Source: Skeletonema marinoi (taxonomy: Eukaryota; Bacillariophyta; Thalassiosirophyceae; Thalassiosirales; Thalassiosiraceae). Taken from it: a stretch of 64,000 nucleotides of DNA. This document shows, piece after piece, positions 52,499 through 61,525 of the stretch. Under the pieces are notes generated by a model. That model searched no databases, was not told the origin of the DNA, and saw only the letters and a program-made list of their open reading frames with translations. Position numbers and translations under genes: made by a program. Position 1 is the stretch's first letter; each line of letters starts with the position of its first letter. The stretch covers positions 3,906,001 through 3,970,000 of the forward strand of contig CM060485.1 in assembly GCA_030544225.1 (NCBI GenBank). Direction: 5' to 3'.

Positions 52499-54050
52499 TC
52501 AGTCATGTCGTGGCGTGATACGAGGAGGCATGTCAGTATCTTCAATCTTCCCTTCCACGGACCCTTCTTTCGAGCCAAGCTCTGGGATTGGGCCAGGCGT
52601 AGGAACGCTTGCACGAGAAGAGGACACTTGTTTGACCGGAGCTGGAGCAAATGCATTAGGCTGGAGAGGTCTCTGAGCTGTGGCCCTTGACCAGTGCTGT
52701 AGCACCGCAAGCTTTTGCGCCTGTTCTTCAGTTGACTGAGTAGAGGAGATATCATTGAAAATACAATCTTGTAACTGGTAGAGCTTGTTTGAGAATGCAA
52801 GCAAACCTAGTGGCCTTCCAGATACGCTTGCAGAGTTTTGCGACGACATACCATATGAGTAAGGCAAAGGAGTTGGATTCATCCCATTGTAGGCGTAGGT
52901 GGAATATGGATACGGCGTGGGTTGGTAGTAAAGTGAGCTTGCCGACACAGGGATCGGTTCCATATCACTGCCGTTCAGAATAGAACGGGCGTTAGGAACT
53001 GGCATGAAGGAGTATCCATTGTCGACATCCTCACCAAACATGGCGTCTTCAGAGATGTTGAGGCTAGTATCCAAATCGAATGAAGTTATCTCCGGCGAGC
53101 CAACTTGCTCCCGCATCAACGCATCAATTGCATCATCTTCCATCCTAGCCATCTTCTTTGAACGATTCTTCAGGCTATTGACTTGCGCTACTCTTTCATC
53201 TTCTTCCATCTTGATCCTCTTCTTTAGAGGCTTCCTTGACTTCGTTGCTTTAGACGATGAACTCCAATCGCTGCTGCCGCTCCCACTAGTACCTCCACTG
53301 CCGCTCCCGCTCGAGAGTCGTTTGAGGGAGTGATACACATGAAACACCCTCACATCTAGACTATCACTCCCAGTGGAGTCAATCATTGTCCACAATGATC
53401 CCTGTGCATGTACACGACGAAGAAATTATCAATGATGAGGTGAGATCTGGCGCACGACTGAAAATTATGATATTAATATCGATGATAATCCCTCACCCCC
53501 TTTGTATTAGAATACGATGGACGCCCACGTGGGTACGAGTAACGCTGTTGAAGAGCCCCCTTCTTCTGACTCTTTGATGCAGGTCCACTCAATGACCACT
53601 TGCATACTTCCGCCGATGTTGCAACATCATCAATGTTGAGTACTAAATGCTCCAAGTTGGAAGGAATAACAACGTTATGACTATCACTCATATTGCGAAG
53701 AAGCACATAAATACCATCTAGGAGGAAAGGGAGGGACATTATAGTTGCATTGGATGAGTGAACGCCATCAAATACATAATGAACGACCAAATACGACTGA
53801 GCACATCACATGATGAATGAGAGAGCGCGTGCATATACTCACCTCCAAACTCGTACGACGGCGGAGATAACATCAACTTCTTCTCTGTCGTTTTGATAAT
53901 GTTGAATGCGATATCTCCTGTTGGCACTTTGCCCTTTTTAATACAGTCAAATATCTCCGAAACGGACGATTCCGACAAACGACCGGAAGCGGCGCTGTTT
54001 GCATTCTCGGAGTACAGCTTCTTAGGCAATGAGCGGCGAGTTCTAGGCAT
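52499..54050 (-). CDS. hypothetical protein, three exons, 443 aa
   Basis: Not recognised. Three exons are supported by frame and GT-AG borders: 53843-54050, 53497-53717 and 52499-53401. They join SPPSYEFG / DGIYVLLRNMSDSHNVV and SNTKG / GSLWTMIDSTGSDS. The first two exons look like a compact folded domain (VSEIFDCIKKGKVPTGDIAF; VIPSNLEHLVLNIDDVATS; then VFHVYHSLKRL). The third exon is disordered: Gly/Ser-rich linker, a basic KATKSRKPLKKRIKMEEDER stretch that could be a nuclear signal, and Tyr/Pro/Ser-rich sequence (YYQPTPYPYSTYAYNGMNP) suggestive of an activation or RNA-binding type region. A nuclear protein is plausible but not proven. Confidence 0.6.
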
Positions 54051-54283
54051 GGTTTAATCGGCAAGAGGAAGAGGTGAATGAAGAGGAGGGGACCGGAGGG
54101 TGGTTGTCTCCGTGAAAGCTGGACAACACCGGAGGCTTTAGCAGGAGCGTCAGGTTGTGAGGTGCTCTTTTCGATGGAAAGAGCGTAACGTAGGTAGGTG
54201 CAGTACTGAGATACGATGAAGCTCGACTGAAAGTAGTATGTAGATCAAGAAGATACACTAAGTTACTAAGCTGCTTTATTTTG

Positions 54284-55435
54284 TTAATAATCATAGTCGT
54301 CATCGTAGTCATCATATGAATCGAAATCCTCTCCATCAAGGTTGTCATATTCTGACTCCACTTCTTCTTCGTCACTCACATCTTCCTCCTCCTCCACTGA
54401 ATCAACACCAACCGTCAGCGGCACACTCTCCTCTAAAATCTCACATTCCATATCCACAATATACTCTCGAACATTATTCTCCAACTTGCTAAAAGTAGTA
54501 GCAACACCCTTCCATGCCAATTGGCCAAGCAATAACTTTAGCGGGAATCCAGCTCGCACGACTCGTCCCCACGTTGTCCATTGAGCCCAGAATGGGGCAC
54601 TCACGATTATCCTACCGACAATGAACTCTAACAGTGGCATCAGTGTGATGATGACACTCAACACTGTCATGATTAGCAAGGAGCGTAGTACCAACCCATT
54701 CCCACCATCAAGCAAGACAGAACTAACCAAGAATCCCTTCACTCCCACATGTTGCAACATGCTAAACTCCGATTCATCAGCGAACCAACTTTTCAGTATG
54801 GAATATCTAGAGTGCCACATAGGTTCAACTTTGGTTGGGTCTGTTCGTCTCAATCGATTCAATGCCGAGAGTGAAATCCACTGATCCGTTCCCAAAGGCG
54901 CAACTACCTTGGTATTTGGCTCTGCATCGAAGGAATAGAGACAACTTTTTGGATCCTCTTCTGTACACATTGCACAATCCCAATCTACCTTTTCAGGTGG
55001 CTTGTCTCCATCTGCGGTAGAAACACTGGTGATGGTTGGGAGGGGCACTCCACGTAATGCGAGCATTTCGGATAGATAGGTGGAGCGTATTTGATAGAGT
55101 ATTTGTTGCTCTGTTCGATATTTGGAAAGCTTTTCGAACTCTTCCTTCTTTTGTTGTTGTATTTTACGTTGTTCCTCTTCTTCATCCTCTTCTTCTTCCT
55201 CATCAGTAATCTCGCCATCATCAGCTATAGTGGACCCTCCACGAAGTTTGAGAGGTAAATTCAAAGCGTCAGTGATGGATGATGATGATGATGCACATCT
55301 TGTGTTCTCAGAAGTTGTTGCGAATGAATTACACGATGGCCGTCTCCAGCTTGAATGAGACCCAGCTGCAGTGCCCCTTTCTATTGATAATGCGATGGCC
55401 AACGTGGCCAGTAGATAGCGGTGGCAGATCATCAT
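54284..55435 (-). CDS. secretory-pathway or plastid membrane protein with acidic tracts, 383 aa
   Basis: Not recognised. The N-terminus MMICHRYLLATLAIALSIERGTAAGSHS (two parts, hydrophobic then Ser-rich) is a signal peptide. LNLPLKLRGGST carries the LRGG motif common in diatom secreted and plastid-type proteins. A Glu/Asp tract of about 20 residues follows, then a helix and CAMCTEEDPKSC with paired cysteines. One long hydrophobic segment, LRSLLIMTVLSVIITLMPLL and beyond (about 255-285), would span a membrane once or twice. The C-terminus is strongly acidic and Tyr-rich, ending YDDYDDDYDY. Start could be either of the first two Met codons. Confidence 0.6.
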   Translation of the reverse strand: MMICHRYLLATLAIALSIERGTAAGSHSSWRRPSCNSFATTSENTRCASSSSSITDALNLPLKLRGGSTIADDGEITDEEEEEDEEEEQRKIQQQKKEEFEKLSKYRTEQQILYQIRSTYLSEMLALRGVPLPTITSVSTADGDKPPEKVDWDCAMCTEEDPKSCLYSFDAEPNTKVVAPLGTDQWISLSALNRLRRTDPTKVEPMWHSRYSILKSWFADESEFSMLQHVGVKGFLVSSVLLDGGNGLVLRSLLIMTVLSVIITLMPLLEFIVGRIIVSAPFWAQWTTWGRVVRAGFPLKLLLGQLAWKGVATTFSKLENNVREYIVDMECEILEESVPLTVGVDSVEEEEDVSDEEEVESEYDNLDGEDFDSYDDYDDDYDY

Positions 55436-55679
55436 CGTTGTTATGTTGTTTTTGCTTGCTATGTTGCAGCGCCTCCAAGTGGAAAATGTGGGGGTTAATT
55501 AAATGACATTATGGATGATGACTCATCACAAACTCCCGACACGGTTGTGTCTCGAATCTTTTGCACTTGACGAACTTCTTTGATCAATTCCAATGACAAT
55601 GTCGGTCATAATGAACATCCAGAGAGCGGCCCACTAACAGAGATAGCCTACACAACACTAATTGCACAAATAATTCGTC

Positions 55680-57758
55680 ATGTGGGGCCGCTTAGCCGAC
55701 ATTGCCGAGCAGCTGGATGCCAACGCCGCTAAACTCGGCGACATTGGAAATAATGCTGACAATGATGTGCAAAACAACATCACAATGGCACCCTCCAGCG
55801 ATACTGATTACGCCGATGAAGATGAGAATGGATGGGGTGGTTCTGATGGAGATGATTTGGATTTTGATGACGATGAAGATATGGGCAGTAGTGTAGTGGA
55901 TGCTTCCTTTGATGACGTCCCGGTGGAGGAGGAAGCAGACACTGAGTTGGAGAATGTAACTCCAGAAGCTGTAGCAGCACCACCAGAAGAAGAAGATGCA
56001 ATAGCAGCAGTAGACACGACGACAGCAACAACTACAGTACAGCAACCCCAAACACCACCTCATACATTCCCAGAGATGGTATCCGTCTCCGCCCCAGGAA
56101 AAGCACTCGTAGCCGGAGGATATCTAGTATTAGAATCACCCAATCCAGGAGTAGTCCTCGCAGCAGATGGATGCCGTTTCCACACCACAATCATGTTTCG
56201 TCAACCCTGCAATACGTCCAAGGAGGGTGGAGTTATTGGAAACTCCATCAATGCTACTTGGGAATCGGTCCCTTTGGATGTGTACAGTCCTCAATTTGAC
56301 AAGATATTTTGTTACTATCTTTCGTATTCACTTACTGGAGAAGATGGAAATGACGATGATGATGATGACGGTGAGGATGTATTGCGTTTGCAGCCACGTA
56401 CAGCATTCTATGAACCCAACAAGTTTGTCGAACGGACACTTCTTCTAGCATTTGGATATCTACGTCAATCATTGGGAAAGGAGTTGTTTCATTCCAGATT
56501 TCGTCAACATGGCTTGAACTCGAATGAACGTGTGGCACTGGCCATTAAGCTTCGTGCCGACAATGATTTCTACAGTCAAATTAACCACTTGAAGCAACGA
56601 GGATTAGATCTTACACCTCAAGATGTGGAGAGTTTGGAGCCATTCTTACCGTGCCCAAAAGACTCGGAAGGGAAGGTCATTGTGAACAAGACTGGGATGG
56701 GAAGTTCTGCTTCGTTAGTTACAAGTATTGTTGGAGCACTACTGCACTTTTTTGGTGCATCCTCGCTTCCAATGATAGACGGAGAAATTGTAGGCCAAGA
56801 AAATCACGAGGAAGGATTACGTATTGCACACAATCTAGCTCAAATATGTCATTGTTATGCCCAAGGCAAGGTTGGAAGTGGCTTTGATGTGTCGTCAGCT
56901 GTATTTGGGTCTCATGTGTACACGAGGTTTTCAAAGAGTGTCATTAACAAATTCATAGAAGACGTTGAATTGCGAAATGAAGCACTTAAGGATGGACTAA
57001 GTTTGGCCGAGACAGATTCTTCCCAATTATTTGAACTGGTAACTGATGCTGACCAGAAGTGGGATTGTACAGTCCAACCAATCAACCTCCCCAAGGGATT
57101 AGAGCTTCTCATGGCAGATGTATGCGGAGGATCTGAAAGCCCATCCATGGCACGAAAGATATTAGAATGGAAGAAGAAGAATCGAGAGACAGGATTCTTG
57201 TCTGGATACTACTGGAAAGACTTGAAGCGGTGCAATAAGAAAATTGCGTCGTTGTTGTCTAATCAATACACGAAAAAGCCATTTTGTGATGGATTGGTTA
57301 GAGATGGACCATTGATAATATCCAGTCGTACAGCCGAGCAGTGGAAGAAACCAATGCCATCAACTTGGCACGAGTTTGATGGATCGTCATGGGATGTGGC
57401 AATGCAATTGCTGGATCTACGCATGGCATTTTTGGAGTCGAGGCAAAATTTGAAAGGCATGGGGACTGCTGCAGGTGTCCCTGTCGAACCAGATAGTCAA
57501 ACGACTCTCGCCGATGCGACAATGAAACTTCCTGGTGTAGTTGCCGCCGGGGTGCCAGGTGCAGGAGGTTATGACGCTTTATTCGTTATTTATGTAAAAG
57601 GCCCACCAACTAGTGGAGGAAAGAGTGACCAAGTTAGAGATGATATCGGAAACTTGTGGAGAAATTTGAGCAACCAAGACAACAGTACAGTTGTTTGTCC
57701 GCTATCTGTGAGAGCTGCGGGATCTGGTGGATTGTGTGCTAGTAGTTTACAATGGTGA
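55680..57758 (+). CDS. phosphomevalonate kinase with long N-terminal extension
   Basis: Phosphorylates mevalonate 5-phosphate in the cytosolic mevalonate pathway. 692 aa, intronless. GHMP-kinase domain starts about residue 130 with MVSVSAPGKALVAGGYLVLE. It has the ATP loop KTGMGSSASLVTSIVGALL and the eukaryotic PMVK signature GKVGSGFDVSSAVFGSHVY. ELLMADVCGGSESPSMARK and, near the end, PGAGGYDALFVI complete it. The first about 130 residues are an unusual extension: MWGRLADIAEQLDANAAKLG is an amphipathic helix, then an acidic region (DDLDFDDDEDMG) and an Ala/Glu/Thr stretch. Typical PMVKs begin directly at the kinase domain. It shows that this organism keeps the mevalonate pathway beside the plastid MEP pathway (IspD). 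Confidence 0.88.
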   Translation: MWGRLADIAEQLDANAAKLGDIGNNADNDVQNNITMAPSSDTDYADEDENGWGGSDGDDLDFDDDEDMGSSVVDASFDDVPVEEEADTELENVTPEAVAAPPEEEDAIAAVDTTTATTTVQQPQTPPHTFPEMVSVSAPGKALVAGGYLVLESPNPGVVLAADGCRFHTTIMFRQPCNTSKEGGVIGNSINATWESVPLDVYSPQFDKIFCYYLSYSLTGEDGNDDDDDDGEDVLRLQPRTAFYEPNKFVERTLLLAFGYLRQSLGKELFHSRFRQHGLNSNERVALAIKLRADNDFYSQINHLKQRGLDLTPQDVESLEPFLPCPKDSEGKVIVNKTGMGSSASLVTSIVGALLHFFGASSLPMIDGEIVGQENHEEGLRIAHNLAQICHCYAQGKVGSGFDVSSAVFGSHVYTRFSKSVINKFIEDVELRNEALKDGLSLAETDSSQLFELVTDADQKWDCTVQPINLPKGLELLMADVCGGSESPSMARKILEWKKKNRETGFLSGYYWKDLKRCNKKIASLLSNQYTKKPFCDGLVRDGPLIISSRTAEQWKKPMPSTWHEFDGSSWDVAMQLLDLRMAFLESRQNLKGMGTAAGVPVEPDSQTTLADATMKLPGVVAAGVPGAGGYDALFVIYVKGPPTSGGKSDQVRDDIGNLWRNLSNQDNSTVVCPLSVRAAGSGGLCASSLQW

Positions 57759-57798
57759 TTAATGTTAGGAAATACGAGTTAACACTTTTAATGTTCAT

Positions 57799-59876
57799 CT
57801 AGGCATTGATCAAGGGTGCATATTTGATTCGCTTGATGCTCGTTTCTCCAAGCCTTTGGACACGGTTCTCTTCATATTCGGCGTAATTGCCCTCAAAGAA
57901 ATGACAGTTACTGTCTCCTTCGAACGCCAAAATATGCGTAGCAATACGATCAAGGAAGTATCTGTCATGTGATACCACCAATGCACATCCGGCAAAATTG
58001 AGTAGAGCCTCTTCCAGTGATCGCAATGTCTCCACGTCCAAATCGTTTGTGGGCTCGTCAAGAATGATAAAGTTTGCTCCAGCCTTAAGGAGTTTGGCCA
58101 ATTGCACACGGTTTCTCTCACCACCACTAAGGTTGCTAACTTTCTGTTGCTGCTGTGCACTCTTGAATCCAAACCACGACAAGTAGGCTCTCGAGTTGAC
58201 ATAGCTACCTCCTAATTCGATCTCATCCATCCCTGATGAAATCTCTTCAAACACAGTTTTGGTTGGGTCGAGTTCATCCATCCTTTCCTGGCCCACACCG
58301 ATCATGTTGACAGTCTCTCCAATTTTGATAGATCCTGCATCTGGCGTATCTTTCTCCATCAACATCCGAACAAGTGTACTCTTACCTGCGCCGTTCGCTG
58401 TAATAGAAATAGAATGATGATGTTAGACGCAATACCTTCAAAAAAGACATCTATGCAGCATCGAGATTCACTTACGTCCAATGACTCCAACAATTCCTGC
58501 TTTGGGAAGGCTAAACTCCAAGTTATCAATCAACAACCTCTCCCCAAACGCCTTCTTCACGCCAGAAACATCAATGACCACATCTCCGAGCCTCGGTCCA
58601 GGAGGAATATAGATTTGACCTTCGTTGCGCAGCTCTGTTGGTGCGGAAGAGAGCAACAACTCATCATATCGCTTCAGACGAGCTTTACTCTTGGTGCCCT
58701 TTGCTTTAGGATTCGATCTAACCCACTCCAATTCTGCCGCCACTGCCTTAGCAGCTGCGCTTTGGCTCTTCTTCTCCCCTTCCAATCGTTTGCTCTTTGC
58801 ATCAAGCCATTGAGAGTAATTTCCTTCGAAGGGAATTCCTTGTCCTCTGTCCAATTCCAGAATCCATTGTGATACATTTTCAAGAAAGTAACGATCATGG
58901 GTAATCGCGACAACAGTGCCTTGGAACTGGTCCAAGAACTGTTCGAGCCATTGAATAGACTCCGCATCCTGTAGAGAAGAGTGTTGTGAGAATTTTGAGT
59001 TAAGCATGATATGAGCAATATATCTTCAATATCTCCAGCCATAGAACTTACCAAATGGTTCGTCGGTTCGTCAAGAAGCAACATATCATGACTTCCAAGA
59101 AGCAGCTGACAAAGGGATACACGCCTCTTTTCACCACCAGAGAGGACAGCTGTTTTGGCATCACCAGGAGGCACACGAAGGGAGTCCATGGCTCGTTCCA
59201 CTGTCCTATCCAGCTCCCACAAGTTCTCAGCTTCAATTTTGTTACCAATCGTCTCGAGTTTATTCATTGCACTAGTCATCTCCTCATCGGTAATGTCTGG
59301 GTTTGCCATACTCATACTGAGTTCGTTGTATTCATCAAGGATAGCCTTTGGTGCAGCTACAGCGGCATCAATACACTCCTGGACAGTTTCAAATTCAAGG
59401 ACTGGCTCTTGGGGAAGATATCCGATAGAAGCACCTGGTAACGGGCGGGCAGTTCCATCAAACTCCTTCTCAACACCTGCCATGATCTTCAAGAGAGTTG
59501 ACTTTCCACTACCGTTCAGACCAACTACTCCAATTTTAGCACCGGGGTAGAATGATAAATTGATGTTTTTGAGGATATCTTTTGATTTGTCTGGTAGGGT
59601 CTTTGTCAAGCCCACAAGTGTGAACATGAACTGACGTGTTGCTGCATCAAACCTTGCCTCCTTTACCGACGCCTTCTCTTGCTTTTGCTGTCCCTTTTTG
59701 GCGGAGTAGTTTGGATTAGGTCTTGGCGTTGAGCCTTTGCGTTTCTTTCCAAATAGCGCTGACGTAGTTGTGACAGGAGATTTTTGATGCACAACAGACG
59801 AAGCCGGTACCGTGAAGGCAGTGGAGATTGGTGCTGAGAGCACCAAAAGTAGTGCAGCTGCGAGAGAGAGTTTCAT
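57799..59876 (-). CDS. ettA: EttA-type ABC-F ATPase, plastid-targeted
   Basis: 638 aa from three exons: 59052-59876, 58476-58968 and 57799-58397, with GT-AG borders. The joins restore [10 protein letters not shown] / [10 protein letters not shown] and GVIG-P-NGAGKST, the second Walker A. Two ABC domains each have Walker A ([18 protein letters not shown]), signature ([22 protein letters not shown]), Walker B and EPTN. The inter-domain linker [20 protein letters not shown] is close to bacterial EttA, an energy-sensing factor at the ribosomal E site. The first 20 residues are a signal peptide ending PISTA before FTVPASS, so the protein should act in the plastid translation system. The gene ends 40 nt from the stop of the convergent PMVK gene. 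Confidence 0.92.
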
Positions 59877-60054
59877 GGTGATGGTATTACTCTCTGTTGT
59901 GATGATAGTAATGGAAGCTCACGGTGACATACGCATCAACTTGTTAGATGGCTTCTGCTTCTCTGCGAGGCGGGCCCTTTCTGACCCGCGGAAACGGGGA
60001 GGGACCCGTTGGAGCAACAAAAGCTACCCATAATCTAATTACTATAAAAAGCAA

Positions 60055-60164
60055 ATTCCGCATTGTGGAATTGTAGCGTATAATTCCTACGTAGACCACC
60101 ACGTAGAAAATTTCGCAATGTGGAATTGTAGCGTATAATTCCTACGTAGACCACCACGTAGAAA
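60055..60164. repeat. 55-bp tandem duplication
   Basis: Two head-to-tail copies (60055-60109 and 60110-60164). From TGTGGAATTG to CACGTAGAAA they are identical over about 46 bp, with two mismatches near the left end. Each copy contains the inverted repeat CTACGT / ACGTAG with 8 bp between the arms. Confidence 0.85.
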
Positions 60165-60467
60165 GTGGCCGATTGGGGAATCGTACATTGTGGTCGATGT
60201 GAGTTGTGGAAGAAATTTTGACGTTGCAATACTAATTCAGTTGTTAAAAAATGACGTGGATATGGAAACATGAGCACCGCTGCGACTTATTTCAGAGAAC
60301 AAGTCGAGTAAAACTGCATGCAGCATGCAGCGCATGCGCAGCTTTGCATGGCCGGCCGTCGCGTCCCTCAATCCCACAAACTACAAATGATGAGAAGCGA
60401 ACGGCAAGTTAGAGACAGACGTGGTACCGCTTCTTGTCCGTTCGTGTAAATAGGTTTGTGTCTGATC

Positions 60468-60475
60468 TGACGTCA
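60468..60475. promoter_or_regulatory. TGACGTCA palindrome (CRE-type bZIP site)
   Basis: A full CRE palindrome between the EttA and helicase genes, 592 bp from the EttA start. CRE-like TGACGT sites are bound by bZIP factors and are known in diatom CO2/cAMP-responsive promoters. It is one of few full copies in non-coding sequence here. Function unproven. Confidence 0.3.
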
Positions 60476-61103
60476 TTTTCAACTATCAAAAAATCCAATG
60501 GAGCTAGCGGACCGCGACAAGCCGGTCCGTTCTAGTTTGCAATTAAAAAAAAATCTACTACTTCGACAGGGGTGGTTAGAGATGACTCGACTCTCGTAGG
60601 CCCCATTTTTGAGGTCCGTAGGAATTGGTATAAAAAGATTAACCCCGTGCGGTAAATCTGAAGGTTATTGACCTATCACATATGCCCTTTTAATTACATG
60701 CCACCTTTCTATTTACATGCCTCCTTCACAAGAGAGCATAACCTTGGGCTGAGGGCTTGACCCCTTTATTGTAACTTTTTTTACAAAACCCTAAAAGTCG
60801 TAGACGCTAAAACATCCATAATCGCTTGATCGTCGCTGAGATGAAGATCCGAAACCCGGAACACAAGTTTTCGCCAATAAGACCCGCCAAGTGACCCGTA
60901 AATAGCCCCCATCAAGCTACGATTGATCTAGCTCAAGAGCCGACTCCCTTCAATTATTATCAAAATTATCCACCTCCTAAACTCCAATAGTAATAGGTTG
61001 CAGATGCAAGAGTTAGTTGAAAGAATCTACGAGGTAGAGGAAGAGGGCAATTGAATTCTTGGCATGCATTTTACTAAACTTTACCTCCTTCATCCCAAAG
61101 CAT

Positions 61104-61130
61104 TGCAAGATGCCTTTATGGCATCTTGCA
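61104..61130. other. perfect 11-bp hairpin in intergenic DNA
   Basis: TGCAAGATGCC and its exact reverse complement GGCATCTTGCA, separated by 5 nt (TTTAT). It lies about 400 bp upstream of the helicase start. It could be an RNA hairpin or a DNA cruciform. No flanking T-run. Confidence 0.45.
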
Positions 61131-61525
61131 CACCTCTGCCGGGAAGAGGAACATCCCAATAACAAGAAGAATATAGTTGTGCTCGCCTCCCAAGCAGCTT
61201 GGGCGAGTCTGCAATCCTATGGTTATCTGTCCAGTGCGCACTTACATCTCTTACTACCTATTCTAATGTGTACTAATAAAAATGGTACGACGTATCTACC
61301 TACCTTTCTCTTCCACAGTGTAGAGTTTCCTTGATTTTTTGAGTTGCCATTTTGCCATCAGCTAAGCGAGCGATGAGCGAAATAAACAGTACTAATTCCG
61401 ACACGTAGACATCCTACAGGCCCAGACAGCCAATCAAACTCATCCGCCACCAATAATCCTTCCGCTCTCACGCAATGCTTTTGTTCTTTCAACTCTTTGC
61501 CACTAAGTACATACATCTAAGAAAC

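Larger units (their letters stand above)
59877..61525. other. long intergenic region, EttA / DEAD-box helicase divergent pair
   Basis: 1649 bp, the longest unique gene-free stretch outside the satellite. It holds a 55-bp tandem duplication (60055-60164), a TGACGTCA palindrome (60468-60475) and an 11-bp perfect hairpin (61104-61130), listed separately. A GCATGC-rich palindromic patch lies at 60318-60350, and a CGGACC / GGTCCG inverted repeat near 60510-60530. A 91-codon ORF at 61059-61334 has no protein character. Confidence 0.55.

Noticed and set aside
55680-56075. A separate gene for the N-terminal extension of PMVK
   Set aside because: The frame continues without stop or splice signal into the kinase domain, so one gene is simpler. 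Kept as a finding about the extension.
59812-60277. Short ORFs over the 55-bp duplication
   Set aside because: The repeated RNYTLQFHNAEF-type peptide comes from the tandem duplication itself. No independent support.
61059-61334. 91-codon ORF in the long intergenic region
   Set aside because: Unbiased composition, no domain, contains the 11-bp hairpin. Likely chance.
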